Under the pieces are notes generated by a model. It saw only the letters and a program-made list of their open reading frames with translations. It was not told the origin of the DNA and made no database searches. Shown piece by piece: positions 54,101 through 64,000 of a DNA stretch of 64,000 nt; position 1 is the stretch's first letter, and each line of letters starts with the position of its first letter. Source of the DNA: Siphonodentalium dalli (taxonomy: Eukaryota > Mollusca > Scaphopoda > Gadilida > Siphonodentaliidae); NCBI GenBank assembly GCA_032622095.1, contig CP136069.1, forward strand, positions 171,114,394 to 171,178,393, written 5' to 3'. Both the position numbers and the translations under genes were made by a program.

Positions 54101-57100
54101 ACTGAGTTAATGACAACGAACAACTACCATCTATACATGTGTATTTGTGACACTTCATCCCGTTATGATCAACGATCTAGTAGTTTGGAGAAGTTTCAAA
54201 TCGCACCATTCACCATACGCCAGATGGCACCATCTATCGTTTTCTGTAAATACGAAACGCTCTCTAAATTATGTTGACCCCGATTTAGGCCGACCCGCCA
54301 AAATTCAAGAATGGAAACAAGTCAATCCTGAAAACACACCTACTAAGCATACATAATCCGTTTTAAGATCGCTTTTAACAAACCAAAATTGCAAAATGAC
54401 ATAAGGAATCCGACTACACCACAAATGTATTCACTCCCAGTTATGTGGTCTTGCTAATTTGCTATGACGCTAGTGGGTCATACTGCATGTCTATGATGTT
54501 GGTATATATATGGCAAAGCGATGCTGCTAAGGGTGCATTTACATTGCTGTAGATATGTATACAGTTCTACACGCACACTAGTGTAAACGGTTGATATAGA
54601 AATGCACACATAAAGAAAACGGTATTCGTTCGTGATGTGAGCAAAAATCGTGCCCGTTATACATGTACGTCATGGTCAACATCGATGCATTGCGACATGA
54701 AAATCTGATTTGATTAATTGTTAATGTTCTAAATCTTTCTTTGTCATATCAACCCATGTATTTCACACAGTGTAAGCGAGAACCTGCGTGTGATGACAAA
54801 GTAAATGTGCGTGTGGTGCGAATATTGAACACGGAATACTTAAAGTAAAGTTTTTACTATATACAGTCTGTCTTATTAAAGGTACGGTTGGCCTTGGCGG
54901 TGGGTATCCTGTGAAAATATTTCCACCCGTCAAAAACCGCCACAAACAGAAAGAACATCAAAATGTAGACCGACTTTGTCCGTATATAAATAAGAAATAT
55001 CGCATAAACAATATGTTATTCTCATATATTTAACCATTGTTATGTAAACAAATGCATAAACAGTAACTTTTCTGTTGTTTGTTTATATTATGATGGTAAA
55101 CATAAAGAGCGTTCTTTGTTGGTAAATGCCTGATATGGAACTAATAAAGAGCGTTTATGCCATTTGTGTGTGATTAGCCAGTAGCATTGTGCTGTCCTCT
55201 GTAACACAATCAGGCTCATGCTTAGGTAAAATATAGTAGGTATTTATTTTAACATGCTGTTTACGCGATGGTCATAGTATATATGAACGAAACTGTATGC
55301 GTTTTAATGTTTTTCTGTTTACGGTGTTTGGAACAAATATGAATATTTTCGACAATTAAGGCCTCACGTGCCTTTAATATTTGTCCTTCTTGGAGATCGG
55401 TAAATACCTTAGTACTCTCAGTGAAAAAGAGGGCGACCGCAAAAGCCGCGCCAACCATCTCCTGCTTTTCTTAGACTCGGCTGAGTCTATCAGCAACTAT
55501 GCTGACGCGGCACAGATCAAATCGCTTTGGTCGATTATTTTTTTTTGTCTGGCCTAAACTGACACGATTCGTAGTGAATTGTCAATTATCAAGAGTACTG
55601 ATGAGCGCGCGTTCACTATCAGTAATTATGTTGCGATCACAGTAATGCGCGACACGTGACTTTTCACAGATCTGTATACAGATCTACACCAATGTAAACA
55701 AACCCATAGGTTGTGGCAAACCGGCAAAATCTGAGTTTTGTGTGACTGTCATTTGCAGAATGATATCCCCCAAGGGTGAATTTAGTGACGCTATCCCGCA
55801 TAGCGGGCTAGCATCACCATATTGGGACCTAATTATACATGGCCTCATCTGATATGGGAGACATATACTCAGATTGAAGATCCCAAATGGTGAATATTGT
55901 GATGTGCACCCATTGGGAACCTCGATTATGCAATGTGTCGTCTGCCGATTTGGGGATATTGAGAAACTAAACTAAAAAAAAATAGAATCTATGTGAAGAA
56001 GTTTCTATATAGATTTCATGAACTTTCCAGAGAAGATGAGACCTAAGTAGAATGAGGTCCCCAGAGAGTGAATTTATTGATGCTAGCCCGCTATGCGTGA
56101 TAGCGTCACTAAATTCACCCTATGGGGACCTCATTCTGCATATGACAGGTACACTAAACGAAGGCTTGAAACCGGCCATAATTGAGATTGCTATCCAGTT
56201 CATTTGCCGACACCAGCGCCACCATTGTTATCTTATTTAGATATAATATATATATACGTCCTTGAATGTTTCACACATACGCTGGATTTTTTTCTTCAAA
56301 TCGTTTGGTTAGCCAACCACAGTAACATGACAACTTTAAGAAAAACAACAGCATTGCTTTGTGCAGATCACAACAATGCAGCATAATCCACCAGCACCAT
56401 ATAAATTAGCAGGACCATCTGACCGGAGGCGGTTGTATGTTATAGCCATGGTGTTAGTTACATACATTGTACTCCTGCCTATTTTATCGACTTACCCGTA
56501 TACTGTGGGCATGATCCTGAATATCATGGCTGGTTACTCTGATTGCTTAGTTGGTGTTAAGAGCAATTTACCTGATTTTATATTATATACTATTACAATG
56601 TATTTGTTTTGGTAACAGGCCATTGCTGTTGGGGTTGTTGGATACGCTGGAAATTATTCATCGGACGTCATACAAACTCCGAGGGGAAAGCAACTGGTGA
56701 GTATTACAAACTCCAGAAAAAAGTAAGCGCCCTCAATGGTGTGTTCATGGATATCCTCATGCATAAGGACAAATTGGTAGCAAAATTCAAATAAACTTTA
56801 TGATACATTCTTAGCTGTTACCAGCATATCTTACAAGCAGGGATTTGGTTGGTGGTTTCATCTTGGATGAACATCAAATGCATATGGAGATTCAACTCTG
56901 TCCCGTCGTTTCAAGTCAACATTCACAAGTACGGTGTACATGCCACGGTGGCAAGCATTCCTGGGTGAAATGACGAACGTGTAAATTCGGTGGTTTCATC
57001 TTGATAATTTGTATATAGTAACGGGTACATCAACAATTTATTGGTGTATAATTTTGAGTTCAAATATTTTTATGTTGGATATTTTCTTGAATCACAAATA

Positions 57101-60100
57101 TTCACTTAAAGGCACGTGCGGCCTTAATTGTCGAAAATATTCATATTTGTTCCAAACACCGTAAACAGAAAAACATTAAAACGCATACCGTTTCGTTCAT
57201 ATATACTATGACCATCGCGTAAACAGCATGTTAAAATAAATACCTACTATATGTTACCTAAGCAAGAGCCTGATTGTGTTACAGAGGACAGCACAATGCT
57301 ACTGGCTAATCACACACACATGGCATAAACGCTCTTTATTAGTTCCATATCAGGCATTCACCAACAAAGAACGCTCTTTATGTTTACCATCATAATATAA
57401 ACAAACAACAGAAAAGTTACTTTTTATGCTTTTGTTTACATAACAATGGTTAAATATATGAGAATAACATATTGTTTATGCGATATTTCTTATTTATATA
57501 GGGACAAAGTCTGTCTACATTTTGATGTTCTTTCTGTTTGTGGCGGTTTTTGACGGGTGGAAATATTTTCACAGGATACCCACCGCCAAGGCCAACCGTG
57601 CCTTTAAATGAACACTATAATACATCTACGTGTAGTGCACGCACATGTATAGAACACATCGAAATCGACATTGATACAATTGTTTTTATCTTGCCTCACC
57701 TTAAATGGTTTCATAACCAATTTATTAGATAGAAATGATGATGTGCTGGATGTGAATGTGCTTTCAATTAATATATTAATTACAGACTGTTACATAATTA
57801 TGTACCTGTTAAATGTGCTATTGCAATGTATTCAAAATTGTACATCCCACACACCATAAATTATGTATTGGTATATTGAGATTAAAGAATAGATAATTGA
57901 GAACTCTTCAAGAATCACAAAATTGGTGGGTCCCATGGTCGCAACTCTCTCGCGTCGGCAATGAAATTCGATGGAATTTCGGTATATACCAGGGGGTGGG
58001 TGAAAAAATTTGCCGGGGTGGGTGGGTGGTCAAAGCCACCAACAAGCATTTTTTTCCGCAACTAAAAAAAAGAATTTCCTGCTTGTTTTTTAGTGTTTTG
58101 GCAATGAGTTGGGCTTCAAACCCAATTTTAATGAGAGAAATAATGTAATACTAACTGTAAACTGACTGCAGGCAGTTATCGTGTTGTATTTTGTTGCAAA
58201 TTTTGAAATCCAAGATGGCCGCTGGCAGCCATGTTTTTTTGGCCGAATGACCTCAAAATGACTCATTCCTATTTACATGTCCATGTTAACATCCATGATA
58301 AATAGTATGCACAGAAATTCATATACAGCTGTTTACAGTGAATTTCCCCCCGCAAATCTCTGTTTTAGTGTTAAAAGAGGGGTGGGTGTCAAAAAATGGT
58401 CAGAAAAAACTGCTGAAAACGGAAAAAAAATTGGCGGTGGGGGTGGGTGGGTACAAAAAATGATCGAAAGGGAAAAAATGCCATACGTGCCTGAAATTAT
58501 TTTCCGACCCCCCCCCCCCTTGTATATACAATCAATATCTGGAATTAGTATTGTTGGCCATTTTATTTTGTTTTACTTTGTTTACGGATTTCCCTACCCA
58601 AAAAAAGCGGTTTGGACAAAAATATGAAATTAAATTTTTCGGGTTTTTTTTTTATTCTCGCCAATAGGAATATTAATCCAGACATATGAATTATGAGTTT
58701 AATTTTGCGTAAAATATTCAACACAATCGGTTGAACAGCGAAGCCTCTTGTCGATGTTGATGGTATACTACATATCTAGTACATACTGTCAAATTCACAA
58801 GGACGACAACTACATGTACCTGATCTTCCAATGGGTTGAATGTCAATTTTGGCGATATCCATATATTGCTTTAAAGACACTTCCAAATAAAAATTAAGTT
58901 GTCTGTACGTATATCCATATGCGATCTGGTGGCTTGTTTTAGACGAGGAGATTATACTATATGTGAAAATATTTGATTTCTCCCAGCCATATTTTTTGAC
59001 AATTGTATATATAAAAAGATGTTATGGCTATTTTATTTTTATTTTTTTCCCTCCCACATCCCCTACCTTGAGCCAAACAATTTCGTAAACCAAGTAATAA
59101 AACATAAAATGCCTTATCGACCCCTCAATATCGGCCCCACCTGACTGAACATATGTATTGTTGTGGACACAATTGTTCTTCTTAAACATGCCTATACTGA
59201 ATGGTCAGTGACGAGTTCTTACCCCCACAGGAAATGTTCAGACTACGTTCACGTTTGTTGAACTTATTATCTAAACATTTCCATCAATAGATATGAATCC
59301 GTCTGTATTTGTATTTATCTGTCGTATGCTTATATTACCTTTACATATCTGAAAAACTATAATATACTATTCCGATGAACACTTTTAAACTGACTGGCAC
59401 AATCCATTTAGTATATAGAAAAGGTTAAAGGCCATCAATGGCAATAGAAAGTTATTGGAATTTAGCCAATCAACAAACAAAATGTTTCGAATAATATGGT
59501 ATCAGGATATATCACATAAAATCATAGTTGCTTCCCGAGGACTCATGTTTTCGTTTGTTTTAAAGGTACTCAATCCGAACAGAGGGTCCCCATCCCAATA
59601 GATTCCAACAACAACAATCCAATCAGAGGGTCCTATATTACTATTTCTTTGGCTTTGGGGGTAAAAACTATTTGATTCGAGTCGAGGAACCCATCAAACA
59701 AAGCTCAGAGTTATTAGATATTGATTTTTGAAATTGAGTACTAATAATTGCCTTCAACTGTCGTAATCTGCTCGGGATGTGTACACCAAAATATATTCAA
59801 ACAGACAAGGATGGATAACTCTAAAATCAAGTGGTAATAATAACGCAATTTTACTGAGCTCTGGGCCAGAAAGTATTCCCGATAATGAAAAATAATAGAT
59901 TTCTAAAATCGATATCTAACAAATCTGAGCTTTGATGGGTGACGTCCTCGACTCGAATGAAATATTTTTGACCCCCCGAAGCAATTGAAATAGTAATTGA
60001 GATAAGTTTTATCGGATTGAGTACCTTTAAACCCAAGAAAATAATACAAGGCAACACCGTTGCTGCTGCAAACACTTTAGTGAGAAAATACGCATCTCAA

Positions 60101-61467
60101 GTGAACATAGTCATCGTTATATATATTCTAAAGTTAATGTTCGTTTCTGAAAACGTATACATTACAGCTGCGTATTTGCCAACATATGTTTTAACATGTG
60201 AATTTCTGTCACTGGACGGTTATTGATAATGAACATATATGAGCAAAATATTATATTGTTTCATGTAATTCTTAGTACTCACATGTATACCACTATTGCT
60301 CAGATAGCGAGATAGGGAGACCAGTAAAACAATTGTAAAATTTCTGTTCTATAATGATCTCCCACCCACATGTTTAATCGGAAATGTTCATAACGGTAAT
60401 GTCCTGGGAAATTACCAGGATTAAAATGTTGACAACTCGAGAAGCAGATATGGCATGTGATATATGCTGATATCCTATGCGCAAGTTGTTATTTTATCGG
60501 CGAAATTTCAATAATTATATATTCACATTGCGAACGCGTGCATTAAAGGTACGGTTGGCCTTGGCGGTGGGTATCCTGTGAATATATTTCCACCGTCAAA
60601 AACCGCCACAAACAGAAAGAACATCAAAATGTAGACCGACTTTGTCCGTATATAAATAAGAAATATCGCATAAACAATATGTTATTCTCATATATTTAGC
60701 CATTGTTATGTAAACAAAAGCATAAAAAGTAACTGTTCTGTTGTTTGTTTATATTATGATGGTAAACATAAAGAGCGTTCTTTGTTGGTGAATGCCTGAT
60801 ATGGAACTAATAAAGAGCGTTTATGCCATTTGTGTGTGATTAGCCAGTAGCATTGTGCTGTCCTCTAGAGCTGTAACACAATCAGGCTCTTGCTTAGGTA
60901 AAATATAGTAGGTATTTATTTTAACATGCTGTTTACGCGATGGTCATAGTATATATGAACGAAACTGTATACGTTTTAATGTTTTTCTGTTTACGGTGTT
61001 TGGAACAAATATGAATATTTTCGACAATTAAGGCCTCACGTGCCTATAATGGAGATAAGTTATTTATATATGCACGTGTAATGCGAGTTGTCATAACGGC
61101 ACTCCGTGCTTTGTTGTGATATGCATACATGTTGAAACAGTTTATCACATTAAAATCAGTTGATTATTTCGGGTTTTGTTTTCAGGCTCTCGCTCTATTT
61201 GTTTTGGTTATCATATCCTTGACTACTGGAAGCATCCACTTCGTGTACTCGACTTGCGGACTCGTGACGTGCGCTATGGGACAGACACCGCCATGCGAAG
61301 ACGCAGACAGGTTCCTCAAAGTGCTAACGACAGAGGCGCTCAATGTTGCATTCGGTGTTTTGATAACGTCACTATCAACCACCGCACTGGTGATCATGAA
61401 TTGGAATAAGGCTTTCCAGGACAGAATCCGGACACGACCGGGTGATATCAATACAATTGGATGTTAA
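47789..61467 (+). CDS. Four-transmembrane protein, MS4A/CD20-like layout (three exons seen)
   Basis: Exons up to 48136, 56619-56696 and 61186-61467 join in phase 0 at both junctions with GT-AG introns of 8.5 and 4.5 kb. The joined product has four hydrophobic segments: SISILLQGLGLGSFITGVMN; ASGIWAGLM continuing into AIAVGVVGYAG; LALFVLVIISLTTGSIHFVY; LNVAFGVLITSLSTTALVIM. Cys residues (STCGLVTCAM, PPCEDADRF) lie in the loop between TM3 and TM4. Short TM1-TM2 and longer TM3-TM4 spacing with cytoplasmic ends fits MS4A-like tetraspans, but similarity is layout-level and the family name is tentative. No ATG is in frame in the first exon, so an upstream first exon is likely. Confidence 0.65.
48936..49270 (+). 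pseudogene. C2H2 zinc-finger fragment with exon-like borders
   Basis: After a good acceptor (CTGTTTTTCAG) it reads LEFEVRSDAQAQEAEE, then CAICEKTFVLRGGLIRHLKI followed by H, a complete C-x2-C-x12-H-x3-H finger, then a stop at 49142. A +1 frame continues with KCYSPFEGEESLNRHMETVH, a second finger lacking one Cys, and ends at GCGA/GTAAGA. The frameshift and lost Cys suggest decay. It could be a captured host exon or the N-terminal finger of a non-LTR element. It lies in tetraspan intron 1. Confidence 0.45.
50325..51300. repeat. Three diverged copies of a ~230-bp unit
   Basis: TTTCAGA(A/G)T(C/T)(T/A)AC(C/T)TGT(T/G)TCCAG followed by ATTTTA(G)TGGAAA recurs near 50430, 50975 and 51140. The first two copies share GTCGAAAA(A/C)AATGGTCGCGC and the last two share TTTAAAGAGCGTTT. 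This is an old tandem or nested repeat. Confidence 0.55.
51441..51934 (+). mobile_element. TTAA-flanked MITE, family B copy 1 (494 bp)
   Basis: TTAA at 51437-51440 and 51935-51938. The left end is AGGCACGTGAGGCCTTAATT; the right end reverse-complemented is AGGTACGGTTGGCCTTGGCG. It is non-coding. Four copies lie in the tetraspan gene introns in alternating orientation. Confidence 0.88.
52310..53414. mobile_element. Element bounded by inverted arrays of a 22-bp palindrome-containing repeat
   Basis: The left array (52310-52419) has five units of ATTCGTGGCCACGAAATAACTA type. The right array (53342-53414) has three units in reverse orientation (TTAGTTATTTCGTGGCCACC). Between them are at least four diverged ~150-180-bp units sharing TTTTGGATCG...ATGGT(G/T)GAAAG and CACCCTACAACAC, the first inverted relative to the rest. 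The layout resembles foldback or pearl/Helentron-like bivalve elements with internal tandem cores. No target-site duplication was seen. Confidence 0.6.
54880..55373 (-). mobile_element. TTAA-flanked MITE, family B copy 2 (494 bp)
   Basis: TTAA at 54876-54879 and 55374-55377. It begins AGGTACGGTTGGCC and ends GGCCTCACGTGCCT, the reverse orientation of copy 1. Confidence 0.88.
55755..56140. repeat. Cluster of related hairpins
   Basis: At 56050-56134 the arms AATGAGGTCCCCAGAGAGTG and their inverted partner (CACCCTATGGGGACCTCATT) enclose GATGCTAGCCCGCTATGCGT. At 55766-55830 a related unit has TGAATTTAGTGACGCTATCC around CGCATAGCG, and at 55877-55932 a third, weaker one. This is a dispersed foldback family. 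Confidence 0.6.
56619..56696 (+). CDS. MS4A-like tetraspan, exon 2
   Basis: Acceptor TGGTAACAG, donor CTG/GTGAGT. It encodes 26 residues, AIAVGVVGYAGNYSSDVIQT and PRGKQL: the end of TM2 and the TM2-TM3 loop. Phase 0 at both ends makes it exactly insertable between exons 1 and 3. Confidence 0.68.
57110..57603 (+). mobile_element. TTAA-flanked MITE, family B copy 3 (494 bp)
   Basis: TTAA at 57106-57109 and 57604-57607. It begins AGGCACGTGCGGCCTTAATT and ends GGCCAACCGTGCCT. Nearly identical to copy 1 over the full length. Confidence 0.88.
57975..58545 (-). mobile_element. Dispersed repeat G, copy 2
   Basis: Reverse-complement relative of 21183-21668, with C and G tracts at the corresponding ends and the shared AAGATGGCCGCTGGCAGCCA segment. 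It lies in tetraspan intron 2. Confidence 0.7.
59564..60026. mobile_element. TTAA-flanked MITE, family F (463 bp)
   Basis: TTAA at 59560-59563 and 60027-60030. The ends are AGGTACTCAATCCGA and its inverted copy. The inverted arms run well inward (TTCGAGTCGAGGA, AGCTCAGA(G/T)TT). A partial relative is at 7768-8055. Confidence 0.83.
60547..61045 (-). mobile_element. TTAA-flanked MITE, family B copy 4 (499 bp, right TTAA mutated)
   Basis: TTAA at 60543-60546. The right junction reads CACGTGCCT/ATAATG instead of TTAA. It is the same orientation as copy 2, with a few small insertions (CTAGAG near 60867). Confidence 0.85.
61186..61467 (+). CDS. MS4A-like tetraspan, last exon
   Basis: Acceptor GTTTTGTTTTCAG. 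It encodes 93 residues and ends in TAA at 61465-61467. It has two hydrophobic helices (LALFVLVIISLTTGSIHFVY and NVAFGVLITSLSTTALVIM) separated by a Cys-containing loop, and a short basic tail WNKAFQDRIRTRPGD. Confidence 0.75.
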   Translation, partial: ALALFVLVIISLTTGSIHFVYSTCGLVTCAMGQTPPCEDADRFLKVLTTEALNVAFGVLITSLSTTALVIMNWNKAFQDRIRTRPGDINTIGC

Positions 61468-63817
61468 ATCGGGTTTTGTTGTGATGATAAACAACATTTT
61501 GTATCTCGGCGGCGTTCCAGTCAAAACACAATCGAGACGCACGTATTCTGAACAAGAATTCGTTAACTGAGGATAAATTAAGGTACCAGTCACATGATGA
61601 CGCTATATGTGATCCATCTTCGAACGAGACAGCCGCCAAGCTGGTTCGGTTTGTCCTTGAGTGACCATGGGAGCGACGCATCAGAGTAATAACTGGAAAG
61701 AAATTGCCAGTTTGTGTGAGAAACTATGTTATACTGTCGCGGGTTGAGACAATTATCCGATACCAGACCAATAGATTCGTGCGTGCATGATTACTTCCCT
61801 TACTTCCCGAAGGGTTTTACATACAAGTTATGACCACTTACCTCACCGTTACATCTCCATAAAAATAGTCCACATGACAGTTAATCCTTATATTTATATA
61901 CATTTAGCGAGAAAGCCACTTTTGTAAATATATTTAAATCGAAAAGTGTATCGTGACAAGATCAGCCCAAAATACCCAATATCACCCTTGCCAAAAGTTA
62001 ATAGGAACAATTTATCTTCATATTGAAACCCGATGATGTATTAAGTCAATCCTGCGCGAGTCCAAATGCGCCCAAAACATTACGCGTTCGTCTTTCCAAA
62101 CCTAATGACGTATCGATGGTGTTATTAGCTTGGTGTTATGAGGCGTTGCGCATTCACCGAGAAATAACTGCAACTAGCCACGTGGGCGCCGACCAATCAG
62201 AATGCTGGATTTAGTGATGACAACACTTAGTGTGTAAATATATTTGGATGACGCACAAACACGACCACGTGTATAATGTGAGGTATATAGTACGTACATG
62301 TATCACCTGTTTGCGTTTATATAGATATACATGTTTTGTGAATAAAATTAATTGCCTGAAATTAGTAGTATATAGAGAATACCTACAGTTTTTGATTGAA
62401 TATACCGAAATATCTCACGAGTGGCTGGGAAGAAATATCGAAATTGCATGAGCGGCTGCAATCTGCGAGTGAAAATTCGATATTTCTTTACAGACACGAA
62501 TGAGATGTTGCAGGTATTCAAACATTAAAAAGTAGCTATTCTTTTTGTTATATGCTCAAAGTTGCTAAATTATGCGGCAATTTTCACTTTGAATGGTACA
62601 ATAAACAATAGTTGAAAAGCAACAACTGGTTGACTGATTTGTGCTCGGGTAAACCGTCGGCAAGCTACAATGAAATAACGAAAGCTACAGTGAAATGACG
62701 AAATCATATTTTACTGTGGCTACTAAGAGGTACATTCGACGATCCATGTTTCGGTAATTTTCCGCTATTTTATATGCGAACATATAATAAAACATATGTA
62801 AAACACATGTGTAAATTACACGTTTAGACGCAACATGAGTCTCGTCACTTCGCCCACATAATTCTTACTACTTACTCGTCCAAAAACACAATCCTTAAAT
62901 GGTGGCAAATTACCCAATATTCATTCATAGTCATACGATGTCAACTTGTTACCTGGGTCGAAAACATTGGAACGAAAAAATTGGGTCGAGTTTGAAAAGA
63001 GTGGTCCCAAAATACATTGCCGCTCTGATCAATACGAAACATTTAATAAATTACCCCATGTACGATTCGCGTTGGGAGAAGAATGGGTCCAAAATAAAAC
63101 AGGTTAATTCGTAATATTTGCGGAAATCGGACGAATGTTTGTTATTCAAGTTTCGACACAAATTGTTCTCGGCCAAACGTTCCCGGTGTCAGTTGTCATC
63201 AATCCGAAATGTTCGCGACCGAGCAGAGCTGCAACTTATTTCATGACCACTCTTTTGAAAACATATTTTCAGACTAAGTCTCAGTATATGGATATAGAGT
63301 TCATACGATTAATTTTGGACAAAGTCTTGTCCCCATTTTATTACACCATGGTCTCATCAAATTCGGGACCAGAACCTAATAAAACAATATAGATAAGTAT
63401 AAACTATGAAATAGATCAAAACTCAGATCGGAAACAAATTCAGAAAATTAATAAAAAAGGTATAAGATCATGAATCCATGATATTAATCAAAACATGAAC
63501 AATTGCAAAATTCCTTGTTTTTTTACACGAAAGAACTTGTTCAAGATACCTGGTTGGTGTATTTGGAAATTGATTGCCTTCCCCACAATCCATGGTACAG
63601 ATCACGCCACGATCGCAGTACACGTACGTATATGATTCCAAACTTCGTTGAAAATGCTATCCTGCCTGGAGTAGCACGTGCTCATTTTGTTCGGGCATTT
63701 CATCTTCCAGCGACCATTTAATGACGAGAGAATTCAGCATCCAACATAGATTATGCTGCCTGAGCTACATCATTTGTTGACGCCAAAACTAACATAGGAT
63801 CCTCCAAAAAAGGAATC
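61468..63817. other. Intergenic interval between the tetraspan gene and the minus-strand gene
   Basis: No exon, RNA gene or bounded repeat could be supported. Two short frames at 62899-63114 and 63503-63721 have no splice sites or recognised domain and are probably chance. Confidence 0.5.
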
Positions 63818-64000
63818 TCAGTCACTAATTTTACTCTGCTCATCGGATTTCTCTCCTCCATCATCGGAAGTTTTCGTGTTTGATCGGGTGATTCCGTTAT
63901 AAACCGGAAGAACAGCATTCGGGTTGACGTAGTCCGTGACTGACACACTAGAATGGACTTTACCGGAGCTTCTGCTAACGGTCGACGTTGGTATGCCTCC
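63818..64000 (-). CDS. 3' end of an unidentified coding region on the minus strand (runs off the window)
   Basis: Read from the right edge, one frame is open for 60 codons and ends in TGA (63818-63820). It includes SSGKVHSSVSVTDYVNPNAV, LPVYNGITRSN and an acidic tail GGEKSDEQSKISD. The composition (Ser/Thr/Asp-rich, TDYVNPN) looks like a cytoplasmic tail rather than random sequence. The other minus-strand frame at 63751-63948 overlaps it and looks less protein-like. I do not recognise the protein. Confidence 0.4.
   Translation of the reverse strand, partial: GGIPTSTVSRSSGKVHSSVSVTDYVNPNAVLPVYNGITRSNTKTSDDGGEKSDEQSKISD

Noticed and set aside
56361-56615. An 84-codon hydrophobic frame just before tetraspan exon 2
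   Set aside because: Including it would need an unsupported donor and a ~60-nt intron. Exon 1 and exon 2 already join in phase 0 and complete TM2 without it.
51441-60547. Nearly equal 3.44-kb spacing between family B copies 1-2 and 3-4, suggesting a segmental duplication
   Set aside because: The sequences between the two pairs are unrelated (inverted palindrome arrays versus repeat G and family F), so the spacing is coincidence.
63751-63948. A 65-codon minus-strand frame ending NDVAQAA
   Set aside because: It overlaps the alternative frame at 63818-64000, which is open to the window edge and has more protein-like composition. One of the two is chance; the longer partial frame was preferred.

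Overview
This window looks like nuclear DNA from an invertebrate animal. It is AT-rich, with short exons separated by long introns, GT-AG splice sites and dense, diverse transposable-element debris. Frequent ACATGTA-type words, a Penelope-like retroelement and abundant short inverted-repeat elements would fit a marine lophotrochozoan such as a mollusc. That placement is an inference, not a proof. There are no operons, CRISPR arrays or prokaryotic signals.

Left part (about 2.1-25.9 kb, + strand): twenty consecutive exons, all joining in phase, encode the C-terminal 695 residues of a GARNL3-type protein (Rap/Ran-GAP domain followed by a citron-homology, CNH, domain). The 5' exons lie left of the window. 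One intron (16476-18262) uses a GC donor. The introns carry several mobile-element insertions: TTAA-flanked MITEs, a TA-flanked MITE, an A-tailed retro-insertion with a 17-bp target-site duplication, an 879-bp hAT-like element with an 8-bp duplication, a 211-bp pogo-like near-perfect palindrome, and a 40-bp tandem array that stops 21 bp before an exon.

Middle (about 25.9-47.3 kb): I see no host gene. The stretch holds repeats: more TTAA MITEs, a 22-bp minisatellite (35.6-36.25 kb), hairpin elements, G/C homopolymers and a degraded Penelope-like element on the minus strand (about 42.7-47.0 kb). The Penelope-like element has a reverse transcriptase, a GIY-YIG endonuclease and an upstream ORF1 whose C-terminal part carries SGNH-hydrolase-like motifs. 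Its reverse transcriptase is split by a 519-bp TTAA-flanked MITE. The reading frames on both sides are in register across a single TTAA.

Right part (about 47.8-61.5 kb, + strand): three exons join in phase into a small four-transmembrane protein that resembles the MS4A/CD20-like superfamily in layout. Its two introns hold four copies of one 494-bp TTAA MITE family in alternating orientation, an element bounded by inverted arrays of a 22-bp repeat, and an orphan C2H2 zinc-finger fragment. The right edge (63818-64000, minus strand) reads as the 3' end of another coding region that continues outside the window.

The most notable signals are the concentration of five unrelated TTAA-target MITE families in 64 kb, the nested MITE-in-Penelope insertion, and the SGNH-like ORF1 attached to a Penelope-type reverse transcriptase.
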